Origin: an uncultured Traorella sp.
Lineage (GTDB): Bacteria > Bacillota_I > Bacilli_A > Erysipelotrichales > Erysipelotrichaceae
Direction: 5' to 3'
Length of the DNA stretch: 39,767 nt
Assembly (NCBI RefSeq): GCF_944327115.1
Contig: NZ_CALVGS010000050.1
Location: 1-39,767, forward strand
Program-made: the position numbers and the translations under genes
Shown: positions 1 through 7,322 of the stretch, piece after piece
Layout of the letters: each line of letters starts with the position of its first letter
Position numbering within the stretch: the first letter of the stretch is position 1
The notes under the pieces: model-generated
Told to the model about the DNA's origin: nothing
The model's database searches: none
Seen by the model: only the letters and a program-made list of their open reading frames with translations

Positions 1-166
1 CGCCGCCTCCGGCTAAGATGAAGCCGTCACATTCATAAAACTGAGTTTCTTCAAACAGAAACAAGGGAATCACATTATACGCTCTCATCTTATCAATCAG
101 ATAAGAGGAAAAGACATAGCGGTGCAGATCTTTGTTAAGACGGGGGAGGATACCTATTTTTATCAT
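1..166 (-). CDS. Class I glutamine amidotransferase-like (peptidase C26) protein, N-terminal part
   Basis: An open frame runs from an ATG at 164-166 on the minus strand to the window edge, giving about 55 residues that begin MIKIGILPRLNKD and end CDGFILAGGG. The 'cDGfil.GGG' ending resembles the early part of the peptidase C26 / gamma-glutamyl-gamma-aminobutyrate hydrolase fold, where the same pattern precedes the oxyanion loop. The catalytic Cys and His would lie outside the window. The gene is divergent from the acetyltransferase at 228, with 61 bp between the two starts. Family assignment rests on this one motif and the start of a Rossmann-like strand (MIKIGILP), so it is tentative. Confidence 0.55.
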   Translation of the reverse strand, partial: MIKIGILPRLNKDLHRYVFSSYLIDKMRAYNVIPLFLFEETQFYECDGFILAGGG

Positions 167-192
167 ACTCTAGTTTATGCATAATTTTTGTT

Positions 193-221
193 TTGACAAC
201 ATCTTTGTATTGTTCTATCAT
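193..221 (+). promoter_or_regulatory. Sigma-A type promoter of the GNAT gene
   Basis: TTGACA at 193-198, a 17-bp spacer and TATCAT at 216-221. Transcription would start near 228, which is the A of the chosen ATG, so the message is probably leaderless. Confidence 0.7.
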
Positions 222-227
222 AGAATC

Positions 228-737
228 ATGGAAGCAGAAAGACTGATATTAAGAAAATTAAAAAAGAATGATGCTTATGATATTTATCGGAATATTTTTC
301 ATGATAAAAAGGTCTTGCAGACTTTTTTGGGCCGTTATGCAACAACCTTCGATACGTTTGATTTTGATGGAATGTTGGCTTTTTTTGAGAAAAAGATCTT
401 TAGTTATGGAATCGAATTAAAAGAAAATCATGCATGTATCGGAATTGTTTTTGAGAATCAGCATGATGATGAAAATATTGAAATCGGGTATGCCTTATCT
501 TCTAAATATTGGAACAGGGGGTATATGAGTGAAGCTTTGGGGGCTGTTTTGAAGGAATTGATGAAAAAGGATGAGGGATATGTTTTTTCTGCGGCTGCAT
601 TCAAAGAAAATATTGGTTCATGGCGGGTGATGGAGAAGTGCGGCATGAAGTATTCACATACCGTAAAGGATGAAATTGAATGGCAGGGGAAAGCACATGA
701 TGTCGTTTATTATGAAATAAGAAAAGGAGATCAGTAA
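228..737 (+). CDS. GNAT-family N-acetyltransferase (RimJ/RimL-like)
   Basis: The product is about 169 residues and starts MEAERLILRKL, the usual opening of RimJ/RimL-type acetyltransferases that move an acetyl group from acetyl-CoA to a protein N-terminus or small amine. The acetyl-CoA loop region is visible as IGYALSSKYWNRGYMSEAL, with the N-R-G-Y form of the Q/RxxGxG/A motif. The later NIGSWRVMEKCGMKY matches the conserved 'N..S..v.ek.GF' block. An upstream ATG at 177 adds 17 residues unlike the family and lies before the promoter, so 228 is preferred. There is no Shine-Dalgarno before 228. The stop overlaps the start of the membrane protease at 737, suggesting one transcript. The substrate is unknown. 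Confidence 0.85.
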   Translation: MEAERLILRKLKKNDAYDIYRNIFHDKKVLQTFLGRYATTFDTFDFDGMLAFFEKKIFSYGIELKENHACIGIVFENQHDDENIEIGYALSSKYWNRGYMSEALGAVLKELMKKDEGYVFSAAAFKENIGSWRVMEKCGMKYSHTVKDEIEWQGKAHDVVYYEIRKGDQ

Positions 738-1639
738 TGTTTGATTTGTTTAAGAAGGAAAGTAAATATAAGGATGGGATTTCAAAGATAAAAAGTCCGG
801 CGACCTATTGTTTGATCATAGCGGCAGTGATGCTGATCGGCAGTGTCGTGCAATCGGTTCTTGTCCTTCCGTTGGTGATCGGTGATCTTGATTCTGTGGA
901 AGCGATTGATACGGTCTTGGCTTCTCAGTCGATGACGCTTTATAACTTGTATTTGACGATCGTGATGTCATTGATGATCCTGTATGTCGGCATTAAGATG
1001 CATGGCCGCAGCTTTGAATCGATGGGATTAAGCAGTCATCATGCCTTGAAGCATTATTTGATAGGGTTAGCAGTCGGCTTTTTGACGCTTTCAGGAGCGA
1101 TGCTTATCACATATGTGTCAGGTGGAGCACGATTTGCAGGTATTGATCTCAGTAATCTTGTTTTACTTTTATTGTATTTTGTCGGCTTTTTGTTTCAGGG
1201 ATTTGAGGAAGAACTGATGTGCCGCGGCTTCATGATGTTTGGGTTGAGCAAAAGTTATTCCGTATTTTTCAGTATGATGTTTAATTCATTGCTTTTTGCG
1301 GCTCTTCACATAGGAAATCCGGGTGTTTCGCCATTAGCGCTGGTCAATCTCTTTCTGGCGGGTCTTTCTTTTAGCTGCATGGCTGTATATTTTGATGATA
1401 TCTGGGCAGCCAGCGGTGCCCATTCCATGTGGAATTTTGCCCAAGGTAATTTTTATGGTATCCTGGTTTCCGGTATGAGCATGGGACCTACGGTATTTAA
1501 ATTTGAACTTGTCGGGAATGCATTGGTCAGTGGCGGCAGTTTTGGACTTGAAGGCGGTATCGGTGTCTTTTTGATAGAAATTATAACGATTCTTATTTTC
1601 TGTCTTTTATATAAACGCAAAAAACAAAAAGGAGCATAG
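737..1639 (+). CDS. CPBP-family intramembrane metalloprotease
   Basis: This is a 300-residue polytopic membrane protein with about eight hydrophobic segments. It carries the motifs of the CPBP (CAAX protease and bacteriocin-processing) family: FEEELMCRG (EExxxR), FAALHIGNPG (FxxxH) and HSMWNFAQG (HxxxN/D). These supply the glutamates and histidines of the intramembrane active site. Bacterial members often process peptides, give bacteriocin self-immunity or act as envelope proteases; the substrate here cannot be told. An AGGAGA Shine-Dalgarno lies within the end of the GNAT gene and the two genes overlap, so they are probably translationally coupled. A hairpin terminator follows at once. Confidence 0.85.
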   Translation: MFDLFKKESKYKDGISKIKSPATYCLIIAAVMLIGSVVQSVLVLPLVIGDLDSVEAIDTVLASQSMTLYNLYLTIVMSLMILYVGIKMHGRSFESMGLSSHHALKHYLIGLAVGFLTLSGAMLITYVSGGARFAGIDLSNLVLLLLYFVGFLFQGFEEELMCRGFMMFGLSKSYSVFFSMMFNSLLFAALHIGNPGVSPLALVNLFLAGLSFSCMAVYFDDIWAASGAHSMWNFAQGNFYGILVSGMSMGPTVFKFELVGNALVSGGSFGLEGGIGVFLIEIITILIFCLLYKRKKQKGA

Positions 1640-1640
1640 A

Positions 1641-1665
1641 TGTCCGAAGAATTTCGGGCATTTTA
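1641..1665 (+). terminator. Hairpin terminator after the CPBP protease gene
   Basis: TGTCCGAA, loop GAA, TTTCGGGCA (one G-U pair), then TTTT. It lies just past the stop codon at 1639. Confidence 0.7.
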
Positions 1666-1688
1666 CTTTATAGTCGTGCTGATTTCAA

Positions 1689-1694
1689 TATAAT
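1689..1694 (+). promoter_or_regulatory. -10 element of the class I ribonucleotide reductase operon
   Basis: A consensus TATAAT lies 19 bp before the alpha-subunit start, followed by a GAGGTG ribosome binding site. No good -35 hexamer is visible 16-18 bp upstream, which fits an activated or otherwise regulated promoter. Confidence 0.5.
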
Positions 1695-1713
1695 AGAAAT
1701 ACGAGGTGTTACT

Positions 1714-4236
1714 ATGAAAATCATAAAACGGGATGAGCGGCTTGAGGATTTTAATGCACAAAAAATTAGAAATGCAGTTCAAAAAGCTTTTGAAAGTACG
1801 CAGAACAGTATCTTGGATGAGCATATGGAAGAGATATGCCGGTCTGTAGAAAAAAGGGTTCATGAAGAAGAATTACATGGAAGATTATGCAGTGTTGAAG
1901 ATATTCAGGATCAGGTAGAAGAGATATTGATGAAGCTTCAATATTTCAAAGAGGCAAAAAGTTATATTCTCTATCGTCAGAAACGTCAGAAGATCAGAGA
2001 AGAAAGAAGAATGATTCAGAATCTTATTCCGGATGAAAGAATCGTTTTATTGTTAGATAAAATTGAAAAAGAGTTTGATGAAGTATCTTTTCAGCCATTG
2101 TTTTTAAAGTATCAGTCTTACTATGATGAGGGTTTGGATACGATCAGATGTCTGGATATTCTGATGCGCTGTTGTGTTGAACTGATCAGTGTTGAAGCAC
2201 CACAGTGGGAGAAGATCGCTGCTCGCTTTTTAAATTTAAAACTTCATCTTCTGGTTGATGAACAGTGTGAACGTCATCACCTTATGAGCTTTTATGATAA
2301 GCTTTGTTTTTTGGAAAAAGAAGGCTATTATGGAAGCTATATCTTGGAAAATTATTCTAAGGAAGAAATTGATGAGCTGGAGTCTTGTCTGAAGGAAGAA
2401 AATGATGATTTATTTACATATAGCGGTCTGGATCTGCTTTATAAGCGTTACCTGATCAGCTCTCATGCACATGAGCTTTTGGAAACACCGCAGGAAATGT
2501 TCATGGGCATCGCAATGCATTTGGCAATGGCCGAGAAAGAAAAGCGTCTTTTTTGGGCAAAGCAGTTTTATGAGTTGTTAAGTTCTTTGAAGGTGACGAT
2601 GGCTACACCAACGATGGCGAATGCCCGTAAACCGTTTCACCAGCTGTCAAGCTGTTTTATTGATACGGTAGATGATTCGCTGGATGGTATTTATAAGAGC
2701 TTGGATAATTTTGCGAAGGTATCGAAGCATGGCGGCGGCATGGGTCTGTATTTTGGAAAGGTACGGGCGAATGGTTCCGATATCCGTGGCTTTCAGGGGG
2801 CAGCCGGTGGTGTGATCCGTTGGATCAAATTAGTGAATGATACGGCGACAGCCGTGGATCAGCTGGGTGTCCGTTCAGGAGCGGTTGCTGTTTATTTAGA
2901 TGCATGGCATAAGGATCTGCCGGAGTTTTTGGCATTGCGTACGAATAATGGTGATGATCGTCAGAAGGCTCATGATGTTTTTCCGGCTGTCTGCTATCCA
3001 AATTTATTCTGGAAAATGGTAGAAGAAGATATTTCACAGACATGGTATCTGATGGATCCTCATGAAATTGAAAAGGTGAAGGGATACTGTCTGGAAGATT
3101 TTTATGGGGAAGAATGGGAAAGACGTTATGAAAGCTGTGTTGCTGACAGCCGTATTTCAAAAAGAGCGATTGTTTTACGAGATCTTGTGCGGTTGATCAT
3201 CAAGAGTGCAGTAGAAACCGGTACACCTTTTACTTTTAACCGTGATATCGTGAATGAAGCGAATCCTAATGCCCACAAGGGAATGATCTATTGCAGTAAT
3301 CTATGTACGGAAATTGCACAGAATATGAGTGCCCTATCCCACCGTTCACAGAAAATTGTAGAGGTAGACGGTGAAAAGATCATTGTTGATGAATATGTAC
3401 CGGGTGATTTTGTGGTATGTAACCTTGCTTCACTGACACTGGGTAAGATCAATGTAAATGATGAGCGTGAACTGAAACAAATCATCTCTCTTACGGTACG
3501 AGCCTTGGATAATGTCATCGATCTTAATTATTATCCATTACCTTTTGCCCGGATCACCAATCAGCAATATCGTCCGATCGGACTGGGAACCAGTGGTTAC
3601 CATCATATGTTAGCGTTACAGGGCATTGCCTTTGAAAGTGAAGATCATCTTCAGTTTGTCGATCAGCTTTATGAAAAAATCAATTATTATGCAATTGAAG
3701 CCAGCTGTGCATTAGCCAAAGAAAAAGGTTGCTATGATTTCTTTGAAGGCAGCGATTGGGATACGGGAGCATATTTTGAAAAGCGTGGCTATACTGATGA
3801 AAAATGGCAAAAGTTAAAAGAAAAAGTACATCAGGATGGATTGCGCAATGCGTATCTTTTGGCGATCGCACCGACTTCTTCGACGTCGATCATCTCGGCT
3901 ACGACAGCAGCGGTCGATCCGATCATGAATCGATATTTCTTGGAGGAAAAAAAGGGCAGCATCATTACCCGTATTGCTCCGGATCTGAATCCAAAAACTT
4001 TCTGGCTTTATAAGCAGGCGCATCAGATCGATCAGACATGGCTTGTGAAAGCAGCCGGTGTGCGACAGCGTCATATCGATCAATCACAATCTGTAAATCT
4101 ATATATTACCAACGAATTTACGATGCGTCAGGTCTTGAATCTTTATCTGCTGGCTTATCATGAAAAAGTAAAAACATTGTATTATGTCCGTTCCCGTTCA
4201 TTGGAAGTCGAAGAATGTGAATCATGTGCATCTTAG
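1714..4236 (+). CDS. nrdA: Class I ribonucleoside-diphosphate reductase, alpha (catalytic) subunit
   Basis: The 840-residue protein reduces ribonucleoside diphosphates to deoxyribonucleotides in complex with the beta subunit that follows. Residues 1 to about 95 (MKIIKRDERLEDFNAQKI...) form an ATP-cone, predicting allosteric control by ATP/dATP. The active site is visible: SSCFID near 313, NLCTEIAQN near 529-537 (radical-site Cys with flanking Asn and Glu), VVCNLASLTLG near 569, a TyrTyr pair in LYYVRSRS near 825, and redox cysteines CESC in the last six residues. It starts at an ATG with a GAGGTG site and is followed after 9 nt by the beta subunit. No nrdI or nrdH is adjacent. The nrdA/nrdE naming is uncertain. 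Confidence 0.95.
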   Translation: MKIIKRDERLEDFNAQKIRNAVQKAFESTQNSILDEHMEEICRSVEKRVHEEELHGRLCSVEDIQDQVEEILMKLQYFKEAKSYILYRQKRQKIREERRMIQNLIPDERIVLLLDKIEKEFDEVSFQPLFLKYQSYYDEGLDTIRCLDILMRCCVELISVEAPQWEKIAARFLNLKLHLLVDEQCERHHLMSFYDKLCFLEKEGYYGSYILENYSKEEIDELESCLKEENDDLFTYSGLDLLYKRYLISSHAHELLETPQEMFMGIAMHLAMAEKEKRLFWAKQFYELLSSLKVTMATPTMANARKPFHQLSSCFIDTVDDSLDGIYKSLDNFAKVSKHGGGMGLYFGKVRANGSDIRGFQGAAGGVIRWIKLVNDTATAVDQLGVRSGAVAVYLDAWHKDLPEFLALRTNNGDDRQKAHDVFPAVCYPNLFWKMVEEDISQTWYLMDPHEIEKVKGYCLEDFYGEEWERRYESCVADSRISKRAIVLRDLVRLIIKSAVETGTPFTFNRDIVNEANPNAHKGMIYCSNLCTEIAQNMSALSHRSQKIVEVDGEKIIVDEYVPGDFVVCNLASLTLGKINVNDERELKQIISLTVRALDNVIDLNYYPLPFARITNQQYRPIGLGTSGYHHMLALQGIAFESEDHLQFVDQLYEKINYYAIEASCALAKEKGCYDFFEGSDWDTGAYFEKRGYTDEKWQKLKEKVHQDGLRNAYLLAIAPTSSTSIISATTAAVDPIMNRYFLEEKKGSIITRIAPDLNPKTFWLYKQAHQIDQTWLVKAAGVRQRHIDQSQSVNLYITNEFTMRQVLNLYLLAYHEKVKTLYYVRSRSLEVEECESCAS

Positions 4237-4245
4237 GAGGAAATC

Positions 4246-5286
4246 ATGGAATTAAAGAAAAAAGCGCTGTTTAATGAAAATGGCGATATTGAAGTAACAA
4301 AGAGAAGAATGATCAATGGAAATACGACTAATCTGAATGATTTCAATAATATGAAATATAAGTGGGTCAGTGACTGGTATCGTCAGGCGATGAATAATTT
4401 CTGGATACCGGAGGAAATTAATATGAATCAGGATATCAAGGATTATCGCCTTTTAAGTAAAGCTGAAAGGACGGCTTATGATAAGATACTTTCCTTTCTG
4501 ATCTTTCTTGATTCATTACAGACGGCAAATCTACCGAATGTAGGCGAATATATTACTGCCAATGAAGTGAATCTTTGCTTGACGATTCAGGCTTTTCAGG
4601 AAGCTGTTCATTCACAAAGCTACAGCTATATGTTAGATACGATCTGTGCTCCACAGGAAAGAGAAGATATCCTCTATCAATGGAAAAATGATGAAAAGCT
4701 GTTGAATCGCAATAAGTTTATTGGTGATCTTTATAATGATTTCCAAGAGCATAAGGATGCCTCAACTCTTGTAAAGATGATGATTGCCAACTATATCCTT
4801 GAAGGTATTTATTTCTATTCAGGTTTTATGTTTTTCTATAACCTTGGAAGAAATGGCAAGATGCCGGGTTCAGTACAGGAAATCCGTTATATCAATCGTG
4901 ATGAAAATACGCATCTTTGGTTATTTAGAAGCATTCTTTTGGAATTACAAAAGGAAGAGCCGGAGCTTTTTGATGAAGAAAAGAAAGAAGTATATCGTAA
5001 TATGATCCGTAAGGGTGTTGAAGAAGAGATCAAATGGGGCGAATATGCCATCGGGAATGAGATTGAAGGATTGACACCAACGATGATCCATGATTATGTA
5101 AAGTATTTAGGTAATTTAAGAAGTCAGGGCATAGGTCTTGGAATCTTGTATGAAGGATATGAAGAAGAACCAAAATCAATGGAATGGGTTTCTCGTTATT
5201 CCAATGCCAATATGATCAAAACAGATTTCTTTGAAGCACGTTCCAGTGCTTATGCAAAGTCAAGTGCCTTGGTGGATGATCTATAA
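4246..5286 (+). CDS. nrdB: Class I ribonucleoside-diphosphate reductase, beta (radical-generating) subunit
   Basis: The 346-residue ferritin-like protein houses the dimetal centre that generates the radical used by the alpha subunit. All six expected metal ligands can be read: Asp89 (FLDSLQT), Glu119 and His122 (EAVHSQSY), Glu186 (ILEGIYFY), Glu220 and His223 (RDENTHLW). Tyr126 sits four residues after His122, the place of the radical tyrosine in class Ia/Ib, so this is not the Phe-containing class Ic type. The C-terminus SSALVDDL is the acidic tail that docks on the alpha subunit. An AGGAGG site lies in the 9-nt gap after the alpha gene. Metal use (Fe or Mn) is not decided; no nrdI is adjacent. 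Confidence 0.94.
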   Translation: MELKKKALFNENGDIEVTKRRMINGNTTNLNDFNNMKYKWVSDWYRQAMNNFWIPEEINMNQDIKDYRLLSKAERTAYDKILSFLIFLDSLQTANLPNVGEYITANEVNLCLTIQAFQEAVHSQSYSYMLDTICAPQEREDILYQWKNDEKLLNRNKFIGDLYNDFQEHKDASTLVKMMIANYILEGIYFYSGFMFFYNLGRNGKMPGSVQEIRYINRDENTHLWLFRSILLELQKEEPELFDEEKKEVYRNMIRKGVEEEIKWGEYAIGNEIEGLTPTMIHDYVKYLGNLRSQGIGLGILYEGYEEEPKSMEWVSRYSNANMIKTDFFEARSSAYAKSSALVDDL

Positions 5287-5288
5287 TG

Positions 5289-5310
5289 AAAAGGAGCCAT
5301 CGCTCCTTTT
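5289..5310. terminator. Bidirectional terminator between the RNR operon and the HIT gene
   Basis: AAAAGGAGC, loop CATC, GCTCCTTTT. The A-tract and T-tract serve both converging genes, and the right arm overlaps the stop codon of the HIT gene. Confidence 0.85.
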
Positions 5311-5704
5311 ATTTTAATAATGCACACAATTCTTCAAGATTTTGTTTTTCAGATTCATGAAATTCAATTTGAATCGCATCGTTTTCATCATAGCGTGGAA
5401 TGATATGAAAGTGCAGATGCATCACGGTTTGTCCGGCAGCTTCGTGAGTGTTATTTAAAATATTGATGCCTTTGGCATTTGTTCGTTCCATGATCCTTTT
5501 TGCCAGCATCTGGGTAACTTGAATCAGATGGGACAAGGTATCCGGATCACATTCCAGAATATTGGCAACATGCTTTTTAGGAACAACCAAGGTATGTCCT
5601 CTGGTTACTTGTGATACGTCTAAAAATGCGATGACACTTTCATCTTCATAGATAACAGATGAAGGAATTTCATGATCGATGATCTTACAAAATATACATG
5701 ACAT
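5309..5704 (-). CDS. HIT-family nucleotide hydrolase/transferase (HinT-like)
   Basis: The product is 131 residues, beginning MSCIFCKIIDHEIPS. It has the HIT signature HLHFH near residues 98-102 and a CxxC pair at the N-terminus typical of zinc-binding HinT/YcfF proteins. Family members hydrolyse purine nucleoside phosphoramidates and related AMP conjugates; the physiological substrate is usually unknown. The frame can be read 17 codons further upstream, but the Shine-Dalgarno AGGAGAG sits directly before the ATG at 5704, the family starts there, and the minus-strand promoter lies within the longer version. It is divergent from hflX and convergent with the RNR operon. Confidence 0.92.
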   Translation of the reverse strand: MSCIFCKIIDHEIPSSVIYEDESVIAFLDVSQVTRGHTLVVPKKHVANILECDPDTLSHLIQVTQMLAKRIMERTNAKGINILNNTHEAAGQTVMHLHFHIIPRYDENDAIQIEFHESEKQNLEELCALLK

Positions 5705-5726
5705 AGTTTTCTCTCCTTTTTTTATT

Positions 5727-5755
5727 ATCATAATCCAACTTACGAAAAGTTTCAA
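5727..5755 (-). promoter_or_regulatory. Promoter of the HIT gene
   Basis: On the minus strand, TTGAAA (5755-5750), 17-bp spacer, TATGAT (5732-5727). It is back to back with the hflX -10 TATAAT at 5766-5771, so the two promoters share a short divergent region. Confidence 0.6.
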
Positions 5756-5787
5756 GAATCTATGGTATAATAAATACAGGTGATGCT

Positions 5788-7011
5788 ATGAATCATAAAA
5801 TTGTATGTGCAGGATTGTATTTAGAAAAAGAAAAAGATGTCGAGGGCCAGTTTGAAGAAACGAAGGGTCTGGCGAGAGCCTGTGATTATGAAATCGTAGG
5901 AGAGATCATTCAAAGAAGAAGGACCCCTCATCCGGCCACTTATTTTGGTGAGGGAAAAATCTACGAGATCAAACAAATGATCGAAGAAACGCATGCTTCG
6001 GCATGTATGATTGCGGCACCGATCACGCCCAGTCAGATGCGTACTTTAAAAGAGATGTTAGGTGTGCGGGTATTTGACCGTAATGACTGTATACTTGAGA
6101 TTTTTGGTAAACGGGCACATACGAAACAGGCGAAGCTTCAGGTTGAATTGGCTACCTTGAAGCATGAGCTGCCTTTTGTCATCCATACTCAGCAAAATTT
6201 CTCCAGAATGCGTGGAGGCAGCAAGAATAAAGGTGAGGGTGAAAAGCAGTATCAATTAGACCGCAGAAAATATGAAATTCGTATTCAAAGAGTAGAAAAG
6301 GAACTGAAAGAAGTAAAAAAATCATTAGCGGCAATGAAAAGAAAACGCCATCGTTCTGATTTGAAAATGGTATCTTTGGTCGGTTATACCAATGCCGGAA
6401 AAAGCAGCTGTATGAATGAGATCCTCCGTTATTGTGAAATTGATGATGATAAGCATGTTTATGTCAAAGATATGTTGTTTGCGACCCTGGATGCTTCCAT
6501 TCGTCATGTTTCTTATAAAGGAGTTGAATTTTTGATATCGGATACGGTAGGCTTCGTATCCCATCTTCCGCATGAATTGATCGATGCCTTTCACTCAACG
6601 CTGGAAAGCGTCAATGATGCTGACCTGATCCTGCAAGTCGTTGATGAGAGCAGTGAGCATGTTTTGGAACATATGGACGTAACACAAAAAACATTACAAA
6701 AGTTATCTGTCGAAGATACGCCGATGTGGGTGCTCCATAATAAGTGTGATTTATGTGAATACAAGAAAAATGAAAAAGATCATTTTTATATCAGTGCTGA
6801 AAAAGGCGTAGGTATCCGTGATGTCCTGGATGCGATCGCAGAGATGATTCGCAAGGAAAAAACGATGATGGAAATAAGTGTTGATTATGAGGATGTTGAT
6901 TTGAATGCAAAGGTTCATCGGTTTGCCAATATTCTTTCTTGTGTAGAAAAACAGGATCATTGGGAGTATCAGATCGAAGTTGATCATCGTTATGTATCTT
7001 TATTTCAATAA
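5788..7011 (+). CDS. hflX: GTPase HflX
   Basis: The 407-residue protein is an HflX-type ribosome-associated GTPase; characterised members split or rescue stalled 70S ribosomes under stress. The N-terminal HflX domain (RRTPHPATYFGEGKI near residue 46) and a coiled stretch around 150-190 precede the G domain. Motifs are P-loop GYTNAGKSS (about 198-206), DTVGF with following SHLPHELIDAFHSTLE, and NKCD for guanine recognition. The HSTLESV block after G3 is typical of HflX. The start has an AGGTGAT site and a TATAAT upstream. The gene ends in a hairpin terminator embedded in the adhE control region. Confidence 0.95.
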   Translation: MNHKIVCAGLYLEKEKDVEGQFEETKGLARACDYEIVGEIIQRRRTPHPATYFGEGKIYEIKQMIEETHASACMIAAPITPSQMRTLKEMLGVRVFDRNDCILEIFGKRAHTKQAKLQVELATLKHELPFVIHTQQNFSRMRGGSKNKGEGEKQYQLDRRKYEIRIQRVEKELKEVKKSLAAMKRKRHRSDLKMVSLVGYTNAGKSSCMNEILRYCEIDDDKHVYVKDMLFATLDASIRHVSYKGVEFLISDTVGFVSHLPHELIDAFHSTLESVNDADLILQVVDESSEHVLEHMDVTQKTLQKLSVEDTPMWVLHNKCDLCEYKKNEKDHFYISAEKGVGIRDVLDAIAEMIRKEKTMMEISVDYEDVDLNAKVHRFANILSCVEKQDHWEYQIEVDHRYVSLFQ

Positions 7012-7083
7012 GTTGTGAATTAAGGTTAAAATTCACAAAAATGATATTTGGAAAACGACGGTTTGTGAAATCATAAATATAAC

Positions 7084-7110
7084 AAAAAGCCCTAAAAAAA
7101 GGCTTTTTTT
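7084..7110 (+). terminator. Terminator of hflX
   Basis: AAAAAGCC, nine-base loop, GGCTTTTTTT. It lies about 70 bp after the hflX stop codon, inside the adhE upstream region. Confidence 0.75.
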
Positions 7111-7123
7111 AATGCTTATAAAC

Positions 7124-7137
7124 TGAAAGTGTTTTCA
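7124..7137. promoter_or_regulatory. cre-like site 1 (CcpA)
   Basis: TGAAAGTGTTTTCA matches the Gram-positive cre consensus TGWAARCGYTWWCW at 13 of 14 positions; the core CG is TG. It abuts a TTCACAA heptamer. Confidence 0.45.
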
Positions 7138-7218
7138 TTTCACAAATACTTGAAAAATAAAAATGAAAAATTTCACAAACGATAAAAAGGAAGAAAAGAA
7201 TTTGATGAAAAACCCGGG

Positions 7219-7232
7219 GGTAAACGTTTTCA
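7219..7232. promoter_or_regulatory. cre-like site 2 (CcpA)
   Basis: GGTAAACGTTTTCA matches the cre consensus TGWAARCGYTWWCW at 13 of 14 positions, with the central CG intact; the first base differs. It lies 91 bp before the adhE start and 9 bp before the Rex-type site, suggesting carbon catabolite control of fermentation. Confidence 0.55.
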
Positions 7233-7241
7233 TTTTACGAT

Positions 7242-7259
7242 ATGTGAAAAAAATAACAA
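7242..7259. promoter_or_regulatory. Rex-type operator upstream of adhE
   Basis: ATGTGAAAAAAATAACAA fits the general Rex pattern TTGTNA-N6-TNACAA at all but the first base. Rex is the NADH/NAD+-sensing repressor that commonly controls adhE in Firmicutes. No rex gene is in the window, so the assignment rests on the site and the target gene. Confidence 0.6.
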
Positions 7260-7322
7260 ATAATGCTTTACAAGTCCATTCACAAATGATATCTTTTGTG
7301 TGTGAAAAAAAGGAGAAGTAAA

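Larger units (their letters stand above)
7013..7306. promoter_or_regulatory. adhE upstream control region with clustered TTGTGAA/TTCACAA heptamers
   Basis: The 311 bp between hflX and adhE hold no gene. Exact TTGTGAA or TTCACAA heptamers occur at 7013-7019, 7032-7038, 7063-7069, 7139-7145, 7172-7178 and 7279-7285, with 6-of-7 matches at 7242-7248 and 7300-7306. The first two form a perfect inverted repeat with a 12-bp spacer. The heptamer is the half-site of the Bacillus-type Rex operator, but only one pair (7242-7259) has the normal Rex spacing. A start-proximal promoter could not be placed with confidence. Confidence 0.6.

Noticed and set aside
177-227. Longer GNAT start at the ATG at 177
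   Set aside because: The extra 17 residues do not resemble the family, lack a ribosome binding site, and lie over and upstream of the promoter.
1664-1677. Possible NrdR box before the class I RNR operon
   Set aside because: The match to the palindromic consensus is poor and there is no paired box.
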